Shown here piece by piece: positions 27,648-37,916 of a DNA stretch of 64,000 nt (positions within the stretch are counted from its first letter, which is position 1; each line of letters starts with the position of its first letter). Source of the stretch: Xanthomonas fragariae (GTDB lineage Bacteria > Pseudomonadota > Gammaproteobacteria > Xanthomonadales > Xanthomonadaceae); assembly GCF_017603965.1 (NCBI RefSeq), contig NZ_CP071955.1:1488001-1552000 (forward strand). The letters run 5' to 3'. The notes below the pieces were generated by a model. That model saw nothing but the letters and a program-made list of their open reading frames with translations. It was not told the DNA's origin and did not search any database. Both the position numbers and the translations under genes were made by a program.

Positions 27648-27959
27648 ATGACAAAGTCCGAATTAATTGAAATCCTGGCGCGACGCCAAGCGCATCTGAA
27701 GTCGGACGACGTGGATCTGGCAGTGAAGTCGCTGCTGGAAATGATGGGGCAGGCGCTCTCAGATGGTGATCGGATCGAAATCCGCGGGTTCGGCAGTTTC
27801 TCGCTGCATTACCGTCCACCACGCCTGGGCCGTAATCCAAAGACCGGCGAGTCGGTCGCCTTGCCGGGCAAGCATGTTCCGCACTTCAAGCCGGGCAAGG
27901 AATTGCGTGAGCGCGTGAGTTCCGTGGTCCCTGTCGATCTGGCCGATGCAGCGGATTGA
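27648..27959 (+). CDS. ihfB: Integration host factor subunit beta
   Basis: From ATG 27648 ([20 protein letters not shown]) the product has 103 residues. It has the HU/IHF fold with the DNA-intercalating arm around [30 protein letters not shown] near residues 60-88. IHF beta pairs with IHF alpha to bend DNA at promoters, att sites and oriT regions. The gene keeps its usual place downstream of rpsA. Confidence 0.96.
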   Translation: MTKSELIEILARRQAHLKSDDVDLAVKSLLEMMGQALSDGDRIEIRGFGSFSLHYRPPRLGRNPKTGESVALPGKHVPHFKPGKELRERVSSVVPVDLADAAD

Positions 27960-28027
27960 AGGCCGTTCTGGCGCTGCGTTTATGTTGTCTCGGTTAAGCT
28001 AAGCACCTCCCCGACGGAGTCCTCGCC

Positions 28028-28333
28028 ATGAAGGTGTTTCGTTTGCTGGTGATGTTGGCCTTCCTGCTGGTCGGTCTGATCATCGGTGCGGTCAATTCCC
28101 AGGACGTCACTCTCGATTTCCTATTCTCTAATGTGCATACCACCTCCGGGATTGCGATCATCGTCGCGTTGCTGGTTGGCGTGTTGATTGGTGCCGGCAT
28201 GGTGCTGGTCAGCGTGGTCATTCCCATTTACTCCAAACTGCGCCAGGCCAACAAGGCTGTTGCTGTCAGTCGCGTTGACGCCAGGTCCATTCCGCCTGGC
28301 TCAGCCGAGCCCCGCCCCTTTGATGGGATGTAA
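28028..28333 (+). CDS. lapA: LPS assembly protein LapA-like (DUF1049)
   Basis: A 101-residue inner-membrane protein with two transmembrane helices (residues about 3-24, LLVMLAFLLVGLIIGAVN; and about 40-65, IAIIVALLVGVLIGAGMVLV) separated by DVTLDFLF, the diagnostic LapA/YciS turn. A short cytoplasmic tail follows. It ends 6 bp before lapB. LapA and LapB regulate LpxC turnover and lipopolysaccharide assembly in E. coli, and the same pair is kept here. Confidence 0.9.
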   Translation: MKVFRLLVMLAFLLVGLIIGAVNSQDVTLDFLFSNVHTTSGIAIIVALLVGVLIGAGMVLVSVVIPIYSKLRQANKAVAVSRVDARSIPPGSAEPRPFDGM

Positions 28334-28339
28334 GTACGT

Positions 28340-29518
28340 ATGGATTTTCTGACCGAATGGATCTGGTTCTTCCTGTTTGTGCCGCTGGCAGCACTGGGCG
28401 GCTGGATCGTCGGTCGCCGCGGTGGTCAGCGCCACGGCGATACTCAGGTCAGTCGCTTGTCCAGTACCTACTTTCGCGGCCTGAACTATCTGCTCAACGA
28501 GCAGCCGGACAAGGCGATCGAGCTATTTCTGCATATCGCCGAATTGGATAAAGAAACCTTCGAGACGCAGGTCGCGTTGGGCCATCTGTTCCGTCGTCGC
28601 GGTGAAGTCGATCGTGCGATCCGTTTGCACCAGGGGCTGGTGCAACGCGCCGACCTGACCGATCAGCAGCGCGTCCAGGCCTTGCTGGCACTAGGCGAGG
28701 ATTACATGAAGTCCGGTCTGCTGGATCGTGCCGAAACCGTGTTCACCGAACTGGCGCAACTCGATCAACGCGCACCGCAGGCGCTGCGTCATCTGATCGG
28801 TATTTATCAGGCCGAGCGCGATTGGGAAAAGGCGATCGACAACGCGACTCGCTACGAAGAGGTGACCGGCGAGCCGATGGGCAAGCTGATCTCGCAATTC
28901 GAATGCGAATTGGCCGATCGCTATCGCAGTCTGAACAAGAGCGATGAAGCGCTGCAGGCGATCTCACGCGCTTATCAGGCCGATGGCACTTCAGTGCGTG
29001 CAGGCATCCTGGAAGGGCGTATCGAAGCCGAGCGCGGACACGACGAAGCGGCGGTACGCGCGTTCGAACGTGCGGCCCGGCATGACCCCGAATACTTGCC
29101 GGAGATTATTCCGGCATTGATGGCGGCGTATCGCCGGGTCGGCGATATCGCAGGTGCGTGCAATTTCCTGTCGGAGATGACCGAGCACTATCGCGGCATT
29201 GCGCCGGTGTTGGCGCTGACCCAGTTGATGGAAACGCAAGACGGTGTGGCGCCTGCGCTGGCCTACCTGGGGCGTCAGCTCAAGGATCGGCCGTCGGTAC
29301 GCGGCGAGTCGGCATTGATCGATCTCGCCCTGGCCGAAGGCAGCGATCCGGTTGGCACGTTGCAGGATCTCAAACACATTACCGATCAGTTGCTGGTGCG
29401 CAACCCGAGCTACCGTTGCACCCGTTGCGGCTTCGGTGCCAAAACGCACCATTGGCAATGCCCGAGCTGCAAGGAATGGGGTTCGGTCAAGCCGTTGTTG
29501 AACTATGCGGTGGTGTGA
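28340..29518 (+). CDS. lapB: LPS assembly protein LapB (tetratricopeptide, rubredoxin domain)
   Basis: A 392-residue protein: an N-terminal membrane anchor (WIWFFLFVPLAALGGWIVG, residues 8-26), about nine TPR units (for example YLLNEQPDKAIELFLHIAEL near 55), and a C-terminal rubredoxin-type metal knuckle with YRCTRCGFGAKTHHWQCPSC near residue 360. LapB acts as an adaptor for FtsH-mediated LpxC degradation and coordinates LPS synthesis; an ftsH gene lies elsewhere in this window (52428). The stop overlaps the next glycosyltransferase gene (TGATG). Confidence 0.94.
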   Translation: MDFLTEWIWFFLFVPLAALGGWIVGRRGGQRHGDTQVSRLSSTYFRGLNYLLNEQPDKAIELFLHIAELDKETFETQVALGHLFRRRGEVDRAIRLHQGLVQRADLTDQQRVQALLALGEDYMKSGLLDRAETVFTELAQLDQRAPQALRHLIGIYQAERDWEKAIDNATRYEEVTGEPMGKLISQFECELADRYRSLNKSDEALQAISRAYQADGTSVRAGILEGRIEAERGHDEAAVRAFERAARHDPEYLPEIIPALMAAYRRVGDIAGACNFLSEMTEHYRGIAPVLALTQLMETQDGVAPALAYLGRQLKDRPSVRGESALIDLALAEGSDPVGTLQDLKHITDQLLVRNPSYRCTRCGFGAKTHHWQCPSCKEWGSVKPLLNYAVV

Positions 29519-30486
29519 TGGTTTGGTTGTGGTGCGTGCTGCATCTGGTAGCAGCGGCGCTGGGGACGTGGTTGTTGCGGCGTTATGCGTTGCACCGCCG
29601 CTTGCTCGACCAACCCGGTGAACGACGCAGCCATGTGGTCGCAACGCCGCGGGGCGGCGGTATGGCCATCGTGTCGGCCATCTTGCTCGGTTGCTTTGCC
29701 GCAAGCGCGTTATGGCCGGCGGCAAACTTGGTCGTCGGTTGGTTCGCTGCAGGGTTGGTGTTGGTAGCTGCTGTGGGTTGGTGGGACGATCATCGTCCGC
29801 TCTCAGCCAAGCTGCGTTTTGCGATCCATCTGGCTGCCTCGGCGTCGCTAGGCTGGTTGGTCAGCCACTACACGGGCAATGTGTGGGATGGCGTTCTTAC
29901 CGCAGCGGCGTCCGTGGTGCTGATCAACGTCTGGAATTTCATGGATGGCATCAACGGTTTGGCAAGCAGCCAGGCTGCGCTGGCTGCATTGGCATTTGCG
30001 GCCGTGGCGCCAGTTGCATGGTCTTGGGCGGGTCTGGCGATTGCCGCCTCCTGTCTGGGATTTCTTCCATTCAATTTTCCGCGGGCGCGCATTTTCTTGG
30101 GGGATGGCGGCAGCGGTGCGCTTGGATATGTGCTGGCCGCGTTGCTGGCGGTCAACGTGGCGAGCGGGCAGGTGAGCTGGTGGATCAGCTGGTTGCCGCT
30201 CACGGCATTTCTGGTAGATGCCGGTTTTACGCTACTGGCTCGCATGCTTGCCGGGCAACGCTGGTGGGAGCCGCATGCCCAGCACGTCTATCAGCGTCTG
30301 GCACGCCGGCTTGAGACACACGTTCCGGTAACGGGTGTTTACTTCGCTTTCAGCCTTGCTGCGGTCTGCTTGTATGTGTTGAGTCGTCATGATCTGTTTT
30401 GGCTGCAGGTGTCGGAGGCTCTGGCATGGGGTGTAGGCGCTATCGCGATTTGGCATTTTCTGCGCGATGGACTGCGCAATTCCTGA
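29518..30486 (+). CDS. WecA/WbpL-type undecaprenyl-phosphate sugar-1-P transferase
   Basis: The start ATG 29518 overlaps the lapB stop and gives 322 residues with about ten membrane segments. Family 4 glycosyl-phosphotransferase motifs are seen: the Mg-binding GWWDDHRPLSAKLRFAIH near residue 85, NVWNFMDGINGLASSQ near 140, FPRARIFLGDGGSGALGY near 190, and the C-terminal HAQHVYQRLARR segment. These enzymes start O-antigen repeat synthesis by transferring a HexNAc-1-P (or FucNAc-1-P) to undecaprenyl phosphate at the cytoplasmic face. Its neighbour, a WbpM-like dehydratase, makes a 6-deoxy-HexNAc precursor, which supports that substrate class. Confidence 0.9.
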   Translation: MVWLWCVLHLVAAALGTWLLRRYALHRRLLDQPGERRSHVVATPRGGGMAIVSAILLGCFAASALWPAANLVVGWFAAGLVLVAAVGWWDDHRPLSAKLRFAIHLAASASLGWLVSHYTGNVWDGVLTAAASVVLINVWNFMDGINGLASSQAALAALAFAAVAPVAWSWAGLAIAASCLGFLPFNFPRARIFLGDGGSGALGYVLAALLAVNVASGQVSWWISWLPLTAFLVDAGFTLLARMLAGQRWWEPHAQHVYQRLARRLETHVPVTGVYFAFSLAAVCLYVLSRHDLFWLQVSEALAWGVGAIAIWHFLRDGLRNS

Positions 30487-30499
30487 GTAATGGACTTTT

Positions 30500-32407
30500 A
30501 TGATTTCCTTGCGTGATCGTTTGACTAAAGCATTGCCGCAGATGGCAGTAGTAGTGCACGACCTGCTGATGGTGTGGGTGTGTTGGCAGCTACTGCATGC
30601 CGGCCGCTATTCCATGCTGCGTGAGGCGCCCGATCTGCCGCTATCGGACTGGCGCACCTTAGTAGTACTGGTGGCGCAGGGATTGGTATTCTGGAAGATG
30701 GGCCTGTATCGCGGGCTGTGGCGGTTCGCCTCGGTACCGGATCTGTGGAACATCTTCAAGTCGAGTTTTCTCGGCTTGGTCGCGATCGTGTTGGCGCTGT
30801 CTTACGACCGCCTGGACGGTGTGCCGCTCTCGGTGCTGGTCGTTTACCCGTTCGCGCTGTCGGCATTGCTGGGTACGCCGCGCCTGCTGTATCGCGCCTG
30901 GAAGGATTATCAGATCGCACACTCCGGCGTTGCTGCGCAGCGCGTGCTGATCCTGGGCGCCGGTCGCGCCGCCGAAGGATTGGTGCGCGATCTTCGTCGT
31001 AACGGTGCGTTTGTGCCGGTTGGTTATCTGGATGACGCCAGCAATCTGCATGGCGCCAAGATCCAGGGTCTCAACGTGCTTGGCAGTCTGGATCAGGCCG
31101 CAGCCATCGCTAAAGAGACAGCGGCCAAGTTGCTGGTGATCGCGATTCCGTCTTTGGATGCCTCCGGCATGCAGCGCGTGGTGGCGATCTGCGAAAGTAC
31201 CGGCTTGCCGTTTCGGATGGTGCCCAAGCTGATCAACGTGCTGGAAGGGCGCTCGTTGCCGGGCGAGTTGAAAGAGGTCGCGATCGAGGACCTGCTCAAT
31301 CGCAAGCCGGTCACGCCCGACTGGCGCTTGATTCGCGACTGGCTGACCAACAAGACGGTGATGGTGACTGGCGCTGGTGGTTCGATCGGCTCGGAGGTTT
31401 GCCGCCAGTGTGCGCGTCACGGTGCGCGTCGGATCGTGCTGCTGGAAATCGACGAGCTGGCGTTGCTGACCATCGACTCGGATCTGCGCCGGTTGTTCCC
31501 CGATATCGAAGTGGTGCGCGTACTGGGCGATTGCGGCGACCCGGCCGTCGTTGCTTATGCGCTCAACACCGCAACGCCGGATGCGGTGTTCCATGCGGCC
31601 GCCTATAAGCAGGTGCCGTTGCTGGAAGAACAGTTGCGTGAGGCGGTGCGCAACAACGTGTTGGCGACCGAGAATGTGGCGCGTGCCTGCCAGCTTGCGC
31701 GGATCGAGACCTTCGTCTTCATCTCCACCGACAAAGCGGTCGAGCCGGTCAACGTCTTGGGCGCGAGCAAGCGCTACGCCGAGATGATCTGCCAGAGTCT
31801 TGACGCACGCGATGCGCCGACCCGCTTTATCACCGTGCGCTTCGGCAATGTGCTCGATTCGGCCGGTAGCGTGGTGCCGTTGTTCCGCGAACAGATTCGT
31901 CAGGGCGGCCCGGTCACGGTGACGCATCCGGATGTGACGCGTTACTTTATGACGATTCCGGAAGCCTGCCAGCTGGTGGTGCAGGCTGCTGCATCCGCCT
32001 CGCATGGCGCGATCTACACGTTGGACATGGGCGAGCCGGTGCCGATTCGCTTGTTGGCCGAACAGATGATTCGCCTTGCCGGCAAACAGCCAGGCAAGGA
32101 CGTGGCAATTCTCTATACTGGCCTGCGTCCCGGCGAAAAGCTGCATGAGACGCTGTTCTATTCCGACGAAGACTATCGCCCCACCGCGCATCCCAAGATC
32201 CTGGAAGCCGGTGTGCGCGATTTCTCGCACGAGCAGGTATTGCAGTTGGTGACGCGCCTGCGTGAGGCAGTTAACCGCTATGACATCAAGGTGATGGAGA
32301 CTGTGCTGGGCAGTCTGATGCCGGATTTCGCGGCTGCTCGACGGAAAGTCGACGCGCGATCTGATACGGTCGTGCCATTCCCCGCACGTGAGGTCAGAAG
32401 ACTTTAA
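30500..32407 (+). CDS. WbpM/CapD-type UDP-HexNAc 4,6-dehydratase
   Basis: A 635-residue inner-membrane enzyme. Four transmembrane helices occupy about residues 12-125. Then comes a first nucleotide-binding domain (RVLILGAGRAAEGLVRDL near 150) and the catalytic SDR domain (VMVTGAGGSIGSEVCRQ near 290; FHAAAYKQVPLLEEQ; STDKAVEPVNVLGASKRYAE near 415). The Met/Thr-Asp-Lys substitution of the usual Tyr-x3-Lys triad is the WbpM-family trait. It makes UDP-4-keto-6-deoxy-HexNAc, leading to QuiNAc or FucNAc residues of LPS. The stop overlaps galU (TAATG). Confidence 0.92.
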   Translation: MISLRDRLTKALPQMAVVVHDLLMVWVCWQLLHAGRYSMLREAPDLPLSDWRTLVVLVAQGLVFWKMGLYRGLWRFASVPDLWNIFKSSFLGLVAIVLALSYDRLDGVPLSVLVVYPFALSALLGTPRLLYRAWKDYQIAHSGVAAQRVLILGAGRAAEGLVRDLRRNGAFVPVGYLDDASNLHGAKIQGLNVLGSLDQAAAIAKETAAKLLVIAIPSLDASGMQRVVAICESTGLPFRMVPKLINVLEGRSLPGELKEVAIEDLLNRKPVTPDWRLIRDWLTNKTVMVTGAGGSIGSEVCRQCARHGARRIVLLEIDELALLTIDSDLRRLFPDIEVVRVLGDCGDPAVVAYALNTATPDAVFHAAAYKQVPLLEEQLREAVRNNVLATENVARACQLARIETFVFISTDKAVEPVNVLGASKRYAEMICQSLDARDAPTRFITVRFGNVLDSAGSVVPLFREQIRQGGPVTVTHPDVTRYFMTIPEACQLVVQAAASASHGAIYTLDMGEPVPIRLLAEQMIRLAGKQPGKDVAILYTGLRPGEKLHETLFYSDEDYRPTAHPKILEAGVRDFSHEQVLQLVTRLREAVNRYDIKVMETVLGSLMPDFAAARRKVDARSDTVVPFPAREVRRL

Positions 32408-33300
32408 TGAGTAAGCGTATTCGCAAGGCCGTTTTCCCCGTTGCAGGTCTTGGGACCCGCTTTCTTCCGGCAACCAAAACGGTTCCGAAAGAAATGCTGC
32501 CAATCATCGACAAACCGCTGATCCAGTACGCTGTCGACGAAGCCATCCAGGCTGGTTGCGATACCCTGATCTTCGTCACCAACCGCTACAAGCACTCGAT
32601 CGCGGACTACTTCGACAAGGCCTACGAGCTAGAGCATAAACTCGAGCGTGCAGGCAAGCTGGAGCAACTGGAACTGGTGCGTCATGCGTTGCCGGAAGGC
32701 GTTAGCGCCATTTTTGTGACGCAGGCTGAAGCACTGGGTCTGGGCCACGCAGTTCTTTGCGCCAAGGCGGTGGTGGGTGATGAGCCGTTCGCCGTGTTGC
32801 TGCCAGACGATCTTATCTGGAATCGCGGCGCTGGTGCGCTGACGCAGATGGCTGATGTGGCAGAAGCCTCCGGCGGCAGTGTTATTGCGGTCGAAGATGT
32901 GCCGCACGACATGACCGCCAGCTATGGCATCGTGGCTACCGACGTGTTCGATGGCCACAAAGGTCGCATCACCGCCATTGTTGAAAAGCCCAAGCCGGAA
33001 GTGGCGCCTAGCACTCTGGCCGTGGTCGGGCGCTATGTGCTCAGCCCGAAGATCTTCGAACTGCTCGAACAGACCGGCGCAGGAGCGGGTGGAGAAATTC
33101 AATTGACTGATGCGATTGCTGGGCTGCTGCAGCAGGAAACCGTCGATGCGTATCGTTTCGAGGGCCGTCGCTTCGATTGCGGCGCGCATATTGGTCTGAT
33201 CGAGGCTACCGTGCACTTCGCGCTTGAGCACAAGAAGCATGGGGGACCTGCTAAGGAAATCCTGCGCGCTGCGCTGGCCGAGGCGGATGCTCGCAGCTGA
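32407..33300 (+). CDS. galU: UTP-glucose-1-phosphate uridylyltransferase
   Basis: A 297-residue enzyme making UDP-glucose from UTP and glucose-1-phosphate. The nucleotide-binding start is KAVFPVAGLGTRFLPATKTVPKEMLPIIDKP. Further motifs are LGLGHAVLCAKAVVGDEPFAVLLPDD, GIVEKP-type IVEKPKPEVAPS and GGEIQLTDAI. In Xanthomonas UDP-glucose feeds xanthan and LPS. It is translationally coupled to the preceding dehydratase and followed by a strong hairpin. Confidence 0.96.
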   Translation: MSKRIRKAVFPVAGLGTRFLPATKTVPKEMLPIIDKPLIQYAVDEAIQAGCDTLIFVTNRYKHSIADYFDKAYELEHKLERAGKLEQLELVRHALPEGVSAIFVTQAEALGLGHAVLCAKAVVGDEPFAVLLPDDLIWNRGAGALTQMADVAEASGGSVIAVEDVPHDMTASYGIVATDVFDGHKGRITAIVEKPKPEVAPSTLAVVGRYVLSPKIFELLEQTGAGAGGEIQLTDAIAGLLQQETVDAYRFEGRRFDCGAHIGLIEATVHFALEHKKHGGPAKEILRAALAEADARS

Positions 33301-33322
33301 TTGCCTCGCACCGTTTGCATCC

Positions 33323-33350
33323 ACGAACGACGCCACCTGGCGTCGTTCGT
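33323..33350 (+). terminator. Hairpin terminator after galU
   Basis: A 12-bp perfect stem (ACGAACGACGCC with its complement, loop ACCT) ends 50 bp after the galU stop. It is followed by CGTTTGGGG with only a short T-run, so rho-independent function is likely but not certain. It closes the cluster that includes lapA, lapB and the LPS genes. Confidence 0.7.
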
Positions 33351-33502
33351 CGTTTGGGGCGTCACTGATCAAGGCCGATCTGCTGTTTGGGATCGATCCA
33401 GCAGGGACGACTGATCGACAGACGCGCATCCAGGTGCAGGCCAGTGCAGAGCGTGTGCGACTGGGATCCCTAGCATGAGCAAGCCTGCCGAATACTAGTG
33501 AA

Positions 33503-34688
33503 TTGATCAACCTGGTGGCCCTGCTGGGCGCTGCCGTGGTTGCGATTCTGCTATTTCGTCGCCTCGGCCTGGACTCGGTGCTCGGTCACCTGGTCGCCGG
33601 ATTGGCTATTGGCTCATTCGGGCTGGGTCTGTTCGATGAGCCGCAGGCGATCTTGCATGCTGCCGAATTGGACGTGTTGATGTTCCTGTTCCTGTTCGGG
33701 CTGCAAATGCAGCCGTCGCATCTGTGGAGTTTTTGCAGAGAGATCTTCGGTCTGGGCACTGGTACTGACGGGCATCGGCATCCTGCTCTGCTTTGCGCCG
33801 CCGGTAGCGATCGTTGCCACGTCCGGCTTCGTGTCGAGTTCGACCGTGCTGGTGATGCAATTTCTGGCCGAGCGCGGCGACGTGGCCTTGCCGGCCGGTC
33901 AGTAGCTCGTCGCGATCTTGTTGTTCGGGGATCTGTTGATCGTGCTGCTGCTTGCGATCGTGGTCTGGATGGGCGCCAGAGGCGACCCGCAAGCGGCGTC
34001 GCAGAGGTGGCAGCACATCAGCATCGGTCTGGCCTGCATCGTCGGATTACTGGTAGCGGGGCGGTCTTAGAGCGGCTCTTTTTAGTGAGCATCGCCAGGC
34101 ATGGGATCGGGGCGTACTGATAGCGCAGGGCGGTCAGTTTGCTTGCGTGCTGTTCGCTGCGGCACTGGCCTGAAGTGCCCATCGATGTGCAGGTCAATGC
34201 CAGCCTGACCGCGATCGTGGTGCTGTCGACGGCGCCTTTGTTCGACCTGCTGCAGCACCGGCTGACATCGGCGGTCAAAGTGCTGTTGGATGGCGTGGGA
34301 TCGGTCGGCGGCCAGACCGGTAGCGTGTTGGTCATCGTGTTTGGGCGCTTCGGCCAAGTGGCCAGCCAGTGGCGGTGTGGATACCAGATCCGCGGGAGCT
34401 TCGAGTCTACGGTGGCGTTCGGCCAGATTGCCTTGGTCGAGCTGGAGTGAACGAGGGCGAAGCCAGTACGATCTCGCGCGAGATCCGGCGTCGCGATGCC
34501 GAGCGTTTCGAACTGGAGATCGCTGCCTGCGACACGCGTGCTGGTGCCGGGGTAGGGCTGATGTGCGGCAACATCGCGTCCGCCGCGCCCAAGCCCACAC
34601 CGTTACGCCGCCCCGGCGCGAGAGCCGCACCCTCAATCCCAATGCGGTGCAGCAGGCCAACCAGGCAGAGAAAGCGCCCCGCGACTGA
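33503..34688 (+). pseudogene. Kef-type K+/H+ antiporter relic
   Basis: The N-terminal part is intact (INLVALLGAAVVAILLFRRL, SVLGHLVAGLAIGSFGLGLF, FLFLFGLQMQPSHLW). Conserved transporter pieces then scatter over three frames: SSSTVLVMQFLAERGDVALP with a stop after the next two residues, VNASLTAIVVLSTAPLFDLL, then a KTN/TrkA-N fragment VLVIVFGRFGQVASQ, and a C-terminal REIRRRDAERFELE. The normal protein of this family has about 600 residues; multiple stops, frameshifts and deletions leave no functional frame. Confidence 0.82.
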
Positions 34689-34970
34689 GTCACCTATGTA
34701 GTGTGGGTGCCGGAGCATGCTCAGTACGGCTGCTGTGCCGGCTGGTCGCGCCAACTTTTTCGCATACGCGCTGCGCCGGGGTGTTGCCTGCCGCAATCCA
34801 CGAGATACGAGCGCTGAAGCTTTCGCTGTGGTGCGCACCGCATCTGCCGCAGCCTCGTTTCGTATTCGTGCGTAAGAGCGCTGGCACAGACGCTTGCGCC
34901 GGTGGACTGCGGCCACGCAGCAACATTGCTTGGTGCCGGCCGTGCGCAGGTTGGCAACGATGTAACGAAT
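34689..34970. other. Intergenic stretch, no gene seen
   Basis: About 280 bp between the antiporter relic and the DUF1244 terminator. Open frames on both strands lack domains or a ribosome-binding site. It could be more decayed sequence, but nothing can be assigned. Confidence 0.3.
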
Positions 34971-35007
34971 AATAAAAAAGCCGGCGCCGATAAGCGCGCT
35001 GGCGCCT
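34971..35007 (-). terminator. Intrinsic terminator of the DUF1244 gene
   Basis: Minus strand: a GGCGCC...GGCGCC inverted repeat is followed by GGC and a run of six T. It begins 7 bp after the stop codon of the gene at 35014. Confidence 0.75.
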
Positions 35008-35013
35008 ATCCAG

Positions 35014-35334
35014 TCAGCCGTGTTTGCGTTGAGCCGCGGCAAAGGCTTCCAGCTGCTCGGGCGTGGCGTCTTTCTGATGTTGCTGCTTCCAGTCGGCGAA
35101 CGGCATGCCATAGACCGCTTCGCGTGCCTGGTCCTTGCTCATCGTTTGACCTTGCGCTTCTGCCGCTTCGCGGTACCAGTCGCCCAGGCAATTGCGGCAG
35201 AAGCCAGCGAGGATCATCAGATCTATGTTCTGCACATCGGTGCGATCCTGGTTTAGATGCTGCAACAGACGGCGAAATGCGGCCGCTTCGATGGATGTCG
35301 TGATTGAATTGGGCGTTGAGGTGGTGTCGGTCAT
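35014..35334 (-). CDS. DUF1244 family protein
   Basis: A 106-residue cytosolic protein with the family hallmark DLMILAGFCRNCLGDWYREA near residues 38-57, carrying two close cysteines, followed by MSKDQAREAVYGMPFADWK. The first 15 residues are Ser/Thr-rich and variable. DUF1244 proteins are small, helical and of unknown function. It stands divergently beside folD and has its own terminator. Confidence 0.88.
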   Translation of the reverse strand: MTDTTSTPNSITTSIEAAAFRRLLQHLNQDRTDVQNIDLMILAGFCRNCLGDWYREAAEAQGQTMSKDQAREAVYGMPFADWKQQHQKDATPEQLEAFAAAQRKHG

Positions 35335-35383
35335 GACAGAATCGGGGACAATGGAAGGCTTCCGACTCTACACCTGACGCCAA

Positions 35384-36268
35384 ATGACCGCTTCCGCGCC
35401 AGCTGCATCTGCTCCGGCCCGCCTTCTCGATGGTCGCCGCATTGCCGAGGACCTGCTCGACGGATTGAAGCTGCGGGTGGACGCGCGTCTGGCGGCCGGC
35501 AGGGTACGCCCCGGATTGGCGGTGGTGCTGGTCGGCGGTGATCCAGCCTCGTCGGTGTATGTGCGCAACAAGCGGCGTGCGGCCGAAAAAGTCGGCATCG
35601 AAGCCTTCGATTACGACTTGCCGCAAGGCACCAGCGAAATCGAATTGGCGAAGCTAGTCGACCAACTCAATGCAGACACCAAGATCCACGGCATCCTGAT
35701 TCAACTGCCGTTGCCGGGGATATGCGATGCCAATCGTTTGATCCAGTGCATCGACCCGCGCAAGGACGTGGATGGTTTCCATCCGCAGAATGTCGGGCAT
35801 CTTGCGTTGCGCGAATTCGGCCTGCGTCCATGCACGCCGCGCGGCATCGTGACTTTGCTCGGTCACACCGATCAGCCGGTGCGTGGCCGCAACGCGACCA
35901 TTGTTGGCGTGAGCAACCACGTCGGTAGGCCGATGGGTCTAGAGTTGCTGATCGCCGGTTGCACGGTCACCAGCTGCCACAAATTCACCCCGCCCGAGGT
36001 GCTGGAAGCTAGCGTGCGCAATGCCGATATTTTAGTGGTGGCGGTGGGCCGTCCTGGCCTGATTCCTGGCGAATGGGTCAAGCCGGGCGCAGTGGTGATC
36101 GATGTAGGCATCAATCGGTTGGAAGACGGGCGTTTGGTGGGCGATGTCGGTTTCGACGCCGCAGCGCAGCGCGCGTCCTGGATCACGCCGGTGCCGGGTG
36201 GGGTAGGGCCGATGACGGTGGCTACGCTGATGCAGAACACGTTTGAAGCCGCCGATGCGTCTGATTGA
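35384..36268 (+). CDS. folD: Methylenetetrahydrofolate dehydrogenase/cyclohydrolase
   Basis: A 294-residue bifunctional enzyme interconverting 5,10-methylene-, methenyl- and 10-formyl-THF, supplying one-carbon units for purines. The conserved catalytic stretch [24 protein letters not shown] carries the Tyr and Lys of the active site. [11 protein letters not shown], the Asp of [13 protein letters not shown] and the NADP-binding [18 protein letters not shown] are present, then [18 protein letters not shown]. It lies beside guaB-guaA, also purine-related. Confidence 0.96.
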   Translation: MTASAPAASAPARLLDGRRIAEDLLDGLKLRVDARLAAGRVRPGLAVVLVGGDPASSVYVRNKRRAAEKVGIEAFDYDLPQGTSEIELAKLVDQLNADTKIHGILIQLPLPGICDANRLIQCIDPRKDVDGFHPQNVGHLALREFGLRPCTPRGIVTLLGHTDQPVRGRNATIVGVSNHVGRPMGLELLIAGCTVTSCHKFTPPEVLEASVRNADILVVAVGRPGLIPGEWVKPGAVVIDVGINRLEDGRLVGDVGFDAAAQRASWITPVPGGVGPMTVATLMQNTFEAADASD

Positions 36269-36372
36269 GGCGCAGTCGTAACGCAAGCATTGCGGCGGTA
36301 GCCACGCACCGCAGTGTCTTCGTGACGTCTTTCAGGGTAAAATATCGCGCTTCCCCAAACTCTGGTCCGCCG

Positions 36373-37830
36373 ATGCTGCGCATCCAGGCTGAAGCTCTTA
36401 CCTACGACGACGTTTCGCTCGTCCCTGCTCATTCGCTCGTCCTGCCCAAGGACGTCAGTCTGGAAACTCGGCTGACGCGCGATCTGCGCCTGAAACTGCC
36501 AATTCTCTCGGCTGCCATGGACACAGTGACAGAGCACCGTCTGGCGGTGGCCATGGCCCAGCTGGGCGGAATTGGCATCATCCACAAGAACCTCACGCCG
36601 GCCCAGCAGGCTGCCGAAGTGGCCAAGGTCAAGAAGTTCGAGTCAGGCGTGATCACTGAGCCGTTTACCGTCAGGCCGGACACGACGATTGGCGAGGTGC
36701 TTGCGCTGACCCGGGCGCGCAATATCTCCGGTGTGCCGGTGGTGGATGGTACCGAACTGGTCGGCATCGTCACCAGCCGCGACATGCGCTTCGAAAAGAA
36801 GCTCGACGATCCTGTCCGGCACATCATGACCAAGAAGGATCGCCTGATCACAGTGCACGAAGGTGCTAGCGATGAGGAAGTGCTTGAGCTGCTGCATCGC
36901 AACCGCATCGAAAAGATCCTGGTGGTCAACGACAGCTTCGAGCTGCGCGGCCTGATCACGGTCAAGGACATCCAGAAAAAGACCGACAACCCGAACGCGG
37001 CCAAAGACAACGCCAAGCGATTGCTGGTAGGTGCGGCGGTGGGAGTGGGCGGCGATACCGAGCAGCGCATTGAGCTGCTCGCCGCAGCTGGCGTTGACGT
37101 AGTGATCGTAGATACCGCGCATGGCCATTCGCAAGGTGTGATCGACCGCGTGGCCTGGGTCAAGAAGGCCTATGCACAGCTGCAGGTGATCGGCGGCAAC
37201 ATCGTCACCGGCGATGCTGCGCTGGCCTTGATGGATGCCGGCGCCGATGCGGTCAAGGTCGGCGTCGGTCCGGGCTCGATCTGTACCACGCGTATCGTTG
37301 CCGGTGTCGGCGTGCCGCAGATCACTGCGGTCGATATGGTGGCCGAAGCCCTGCAGGACCGCATTCCACTGATTGCCGATGGTGGCATCCGCTATTCCGG
37401 CGATATCGGCAAGGCGCTTGTTGCCGGTGCGTCCACAGTGATGGTCGGCGGCCTGTTGGCTGGTACCGAAGAAGCGCCGGGCGAGGTCGAACTGTTCCAA
37501 GGTCGCAGCTACAAGAGCTACCGCGGCATGGGCAGCCTGGGTGCGATGGAAAAGGGGTCCAAGGATCGCTATTTTCAGGACGCCAGCGACGCCGACAAAC
37601 TGGTGCCGGAAGGCATTGAAGGGCGCGTGCCGTATCGCGGCCCGGTCGGCGGCATCGTCCATCAGCTGATCGGTGGTCTGCGCGCGACCATGGGTTATGT
37701 GGGCTGCGCCACCATCGAAGACATGCGCACCAAGCCGAAGCTCGTCAAGATCACCGGCGCCGGCCAGCGGGAGAGCCACGTCCACGACGTGCAGATCACC
37801 AAGGAACCGCCGAACTACCGCGCTGGGTGA
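36373..37830 (+). CDS. guaB: IMP dehydrogenase
   Basis: A 485-residue enzyme oxidising IMP to XMP, the first step to GMP. The start ATG 36373 ([21 protein letters not shown]) matches the family. A (beta/alpha)8 barrel is interrupted by two CBS domains (about residues 95-215). The catalytic loop is [16 protein letters not shown] with the nucleophilic Cys near 300, and the flap reads [10 protein letters not shown]. The gene precedes guaA by 125 bp. Confidence 0.97.
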   Translation: MLRIQAEALTYDDVSLVPAHSLVLPKDVSLETRLTRDLRLKLPILSAAMDTVTEHRLAVAMAQLGGIGIIHKNLTPAQQAAEVAKVKKFESGVITEPFTVRPDTTIGEVLALTRARNISGVPVVDGTELVGIVTSRDMRFEKKLDDPVRHIMTKKDRLITVHEGASDEEVLELLHRNRIEKILVVNDSFELRGLITVKDIQKKTDNPNAAKDNAKRLLVGAAVGVGGDTEQRIELLAAAGVDVVIVDTAHGHSQGVIDRVAWVKKAYAQLQVIGGNIVTGDAALALMDAGADAVKVGVGPGSICTTRIVAGVGVPQITAVDMVAEALQDRIPLIADGGIRYSGDIGKALVAGASTVMVGGLLAGTEEAPGEVELFQGRSYKSYRGMGSLGAMEKGSKDRYFQDASDADKLVPEGIEGRVPYRGPVGGIVHQLIGGLRATMGYVGCATIEDMRTKPKLVKITGAGQRESHVHDVQITKEPPNYRAG

Positions 37831-37916
37831 AACAGCGAGCGGGATCGGGGGATATGGCATTCGGGCTTCGTAAGAGCCTACCGCTTCCTCATCCGGCAGC
37901 GGTCGCCGCCTCCGCT

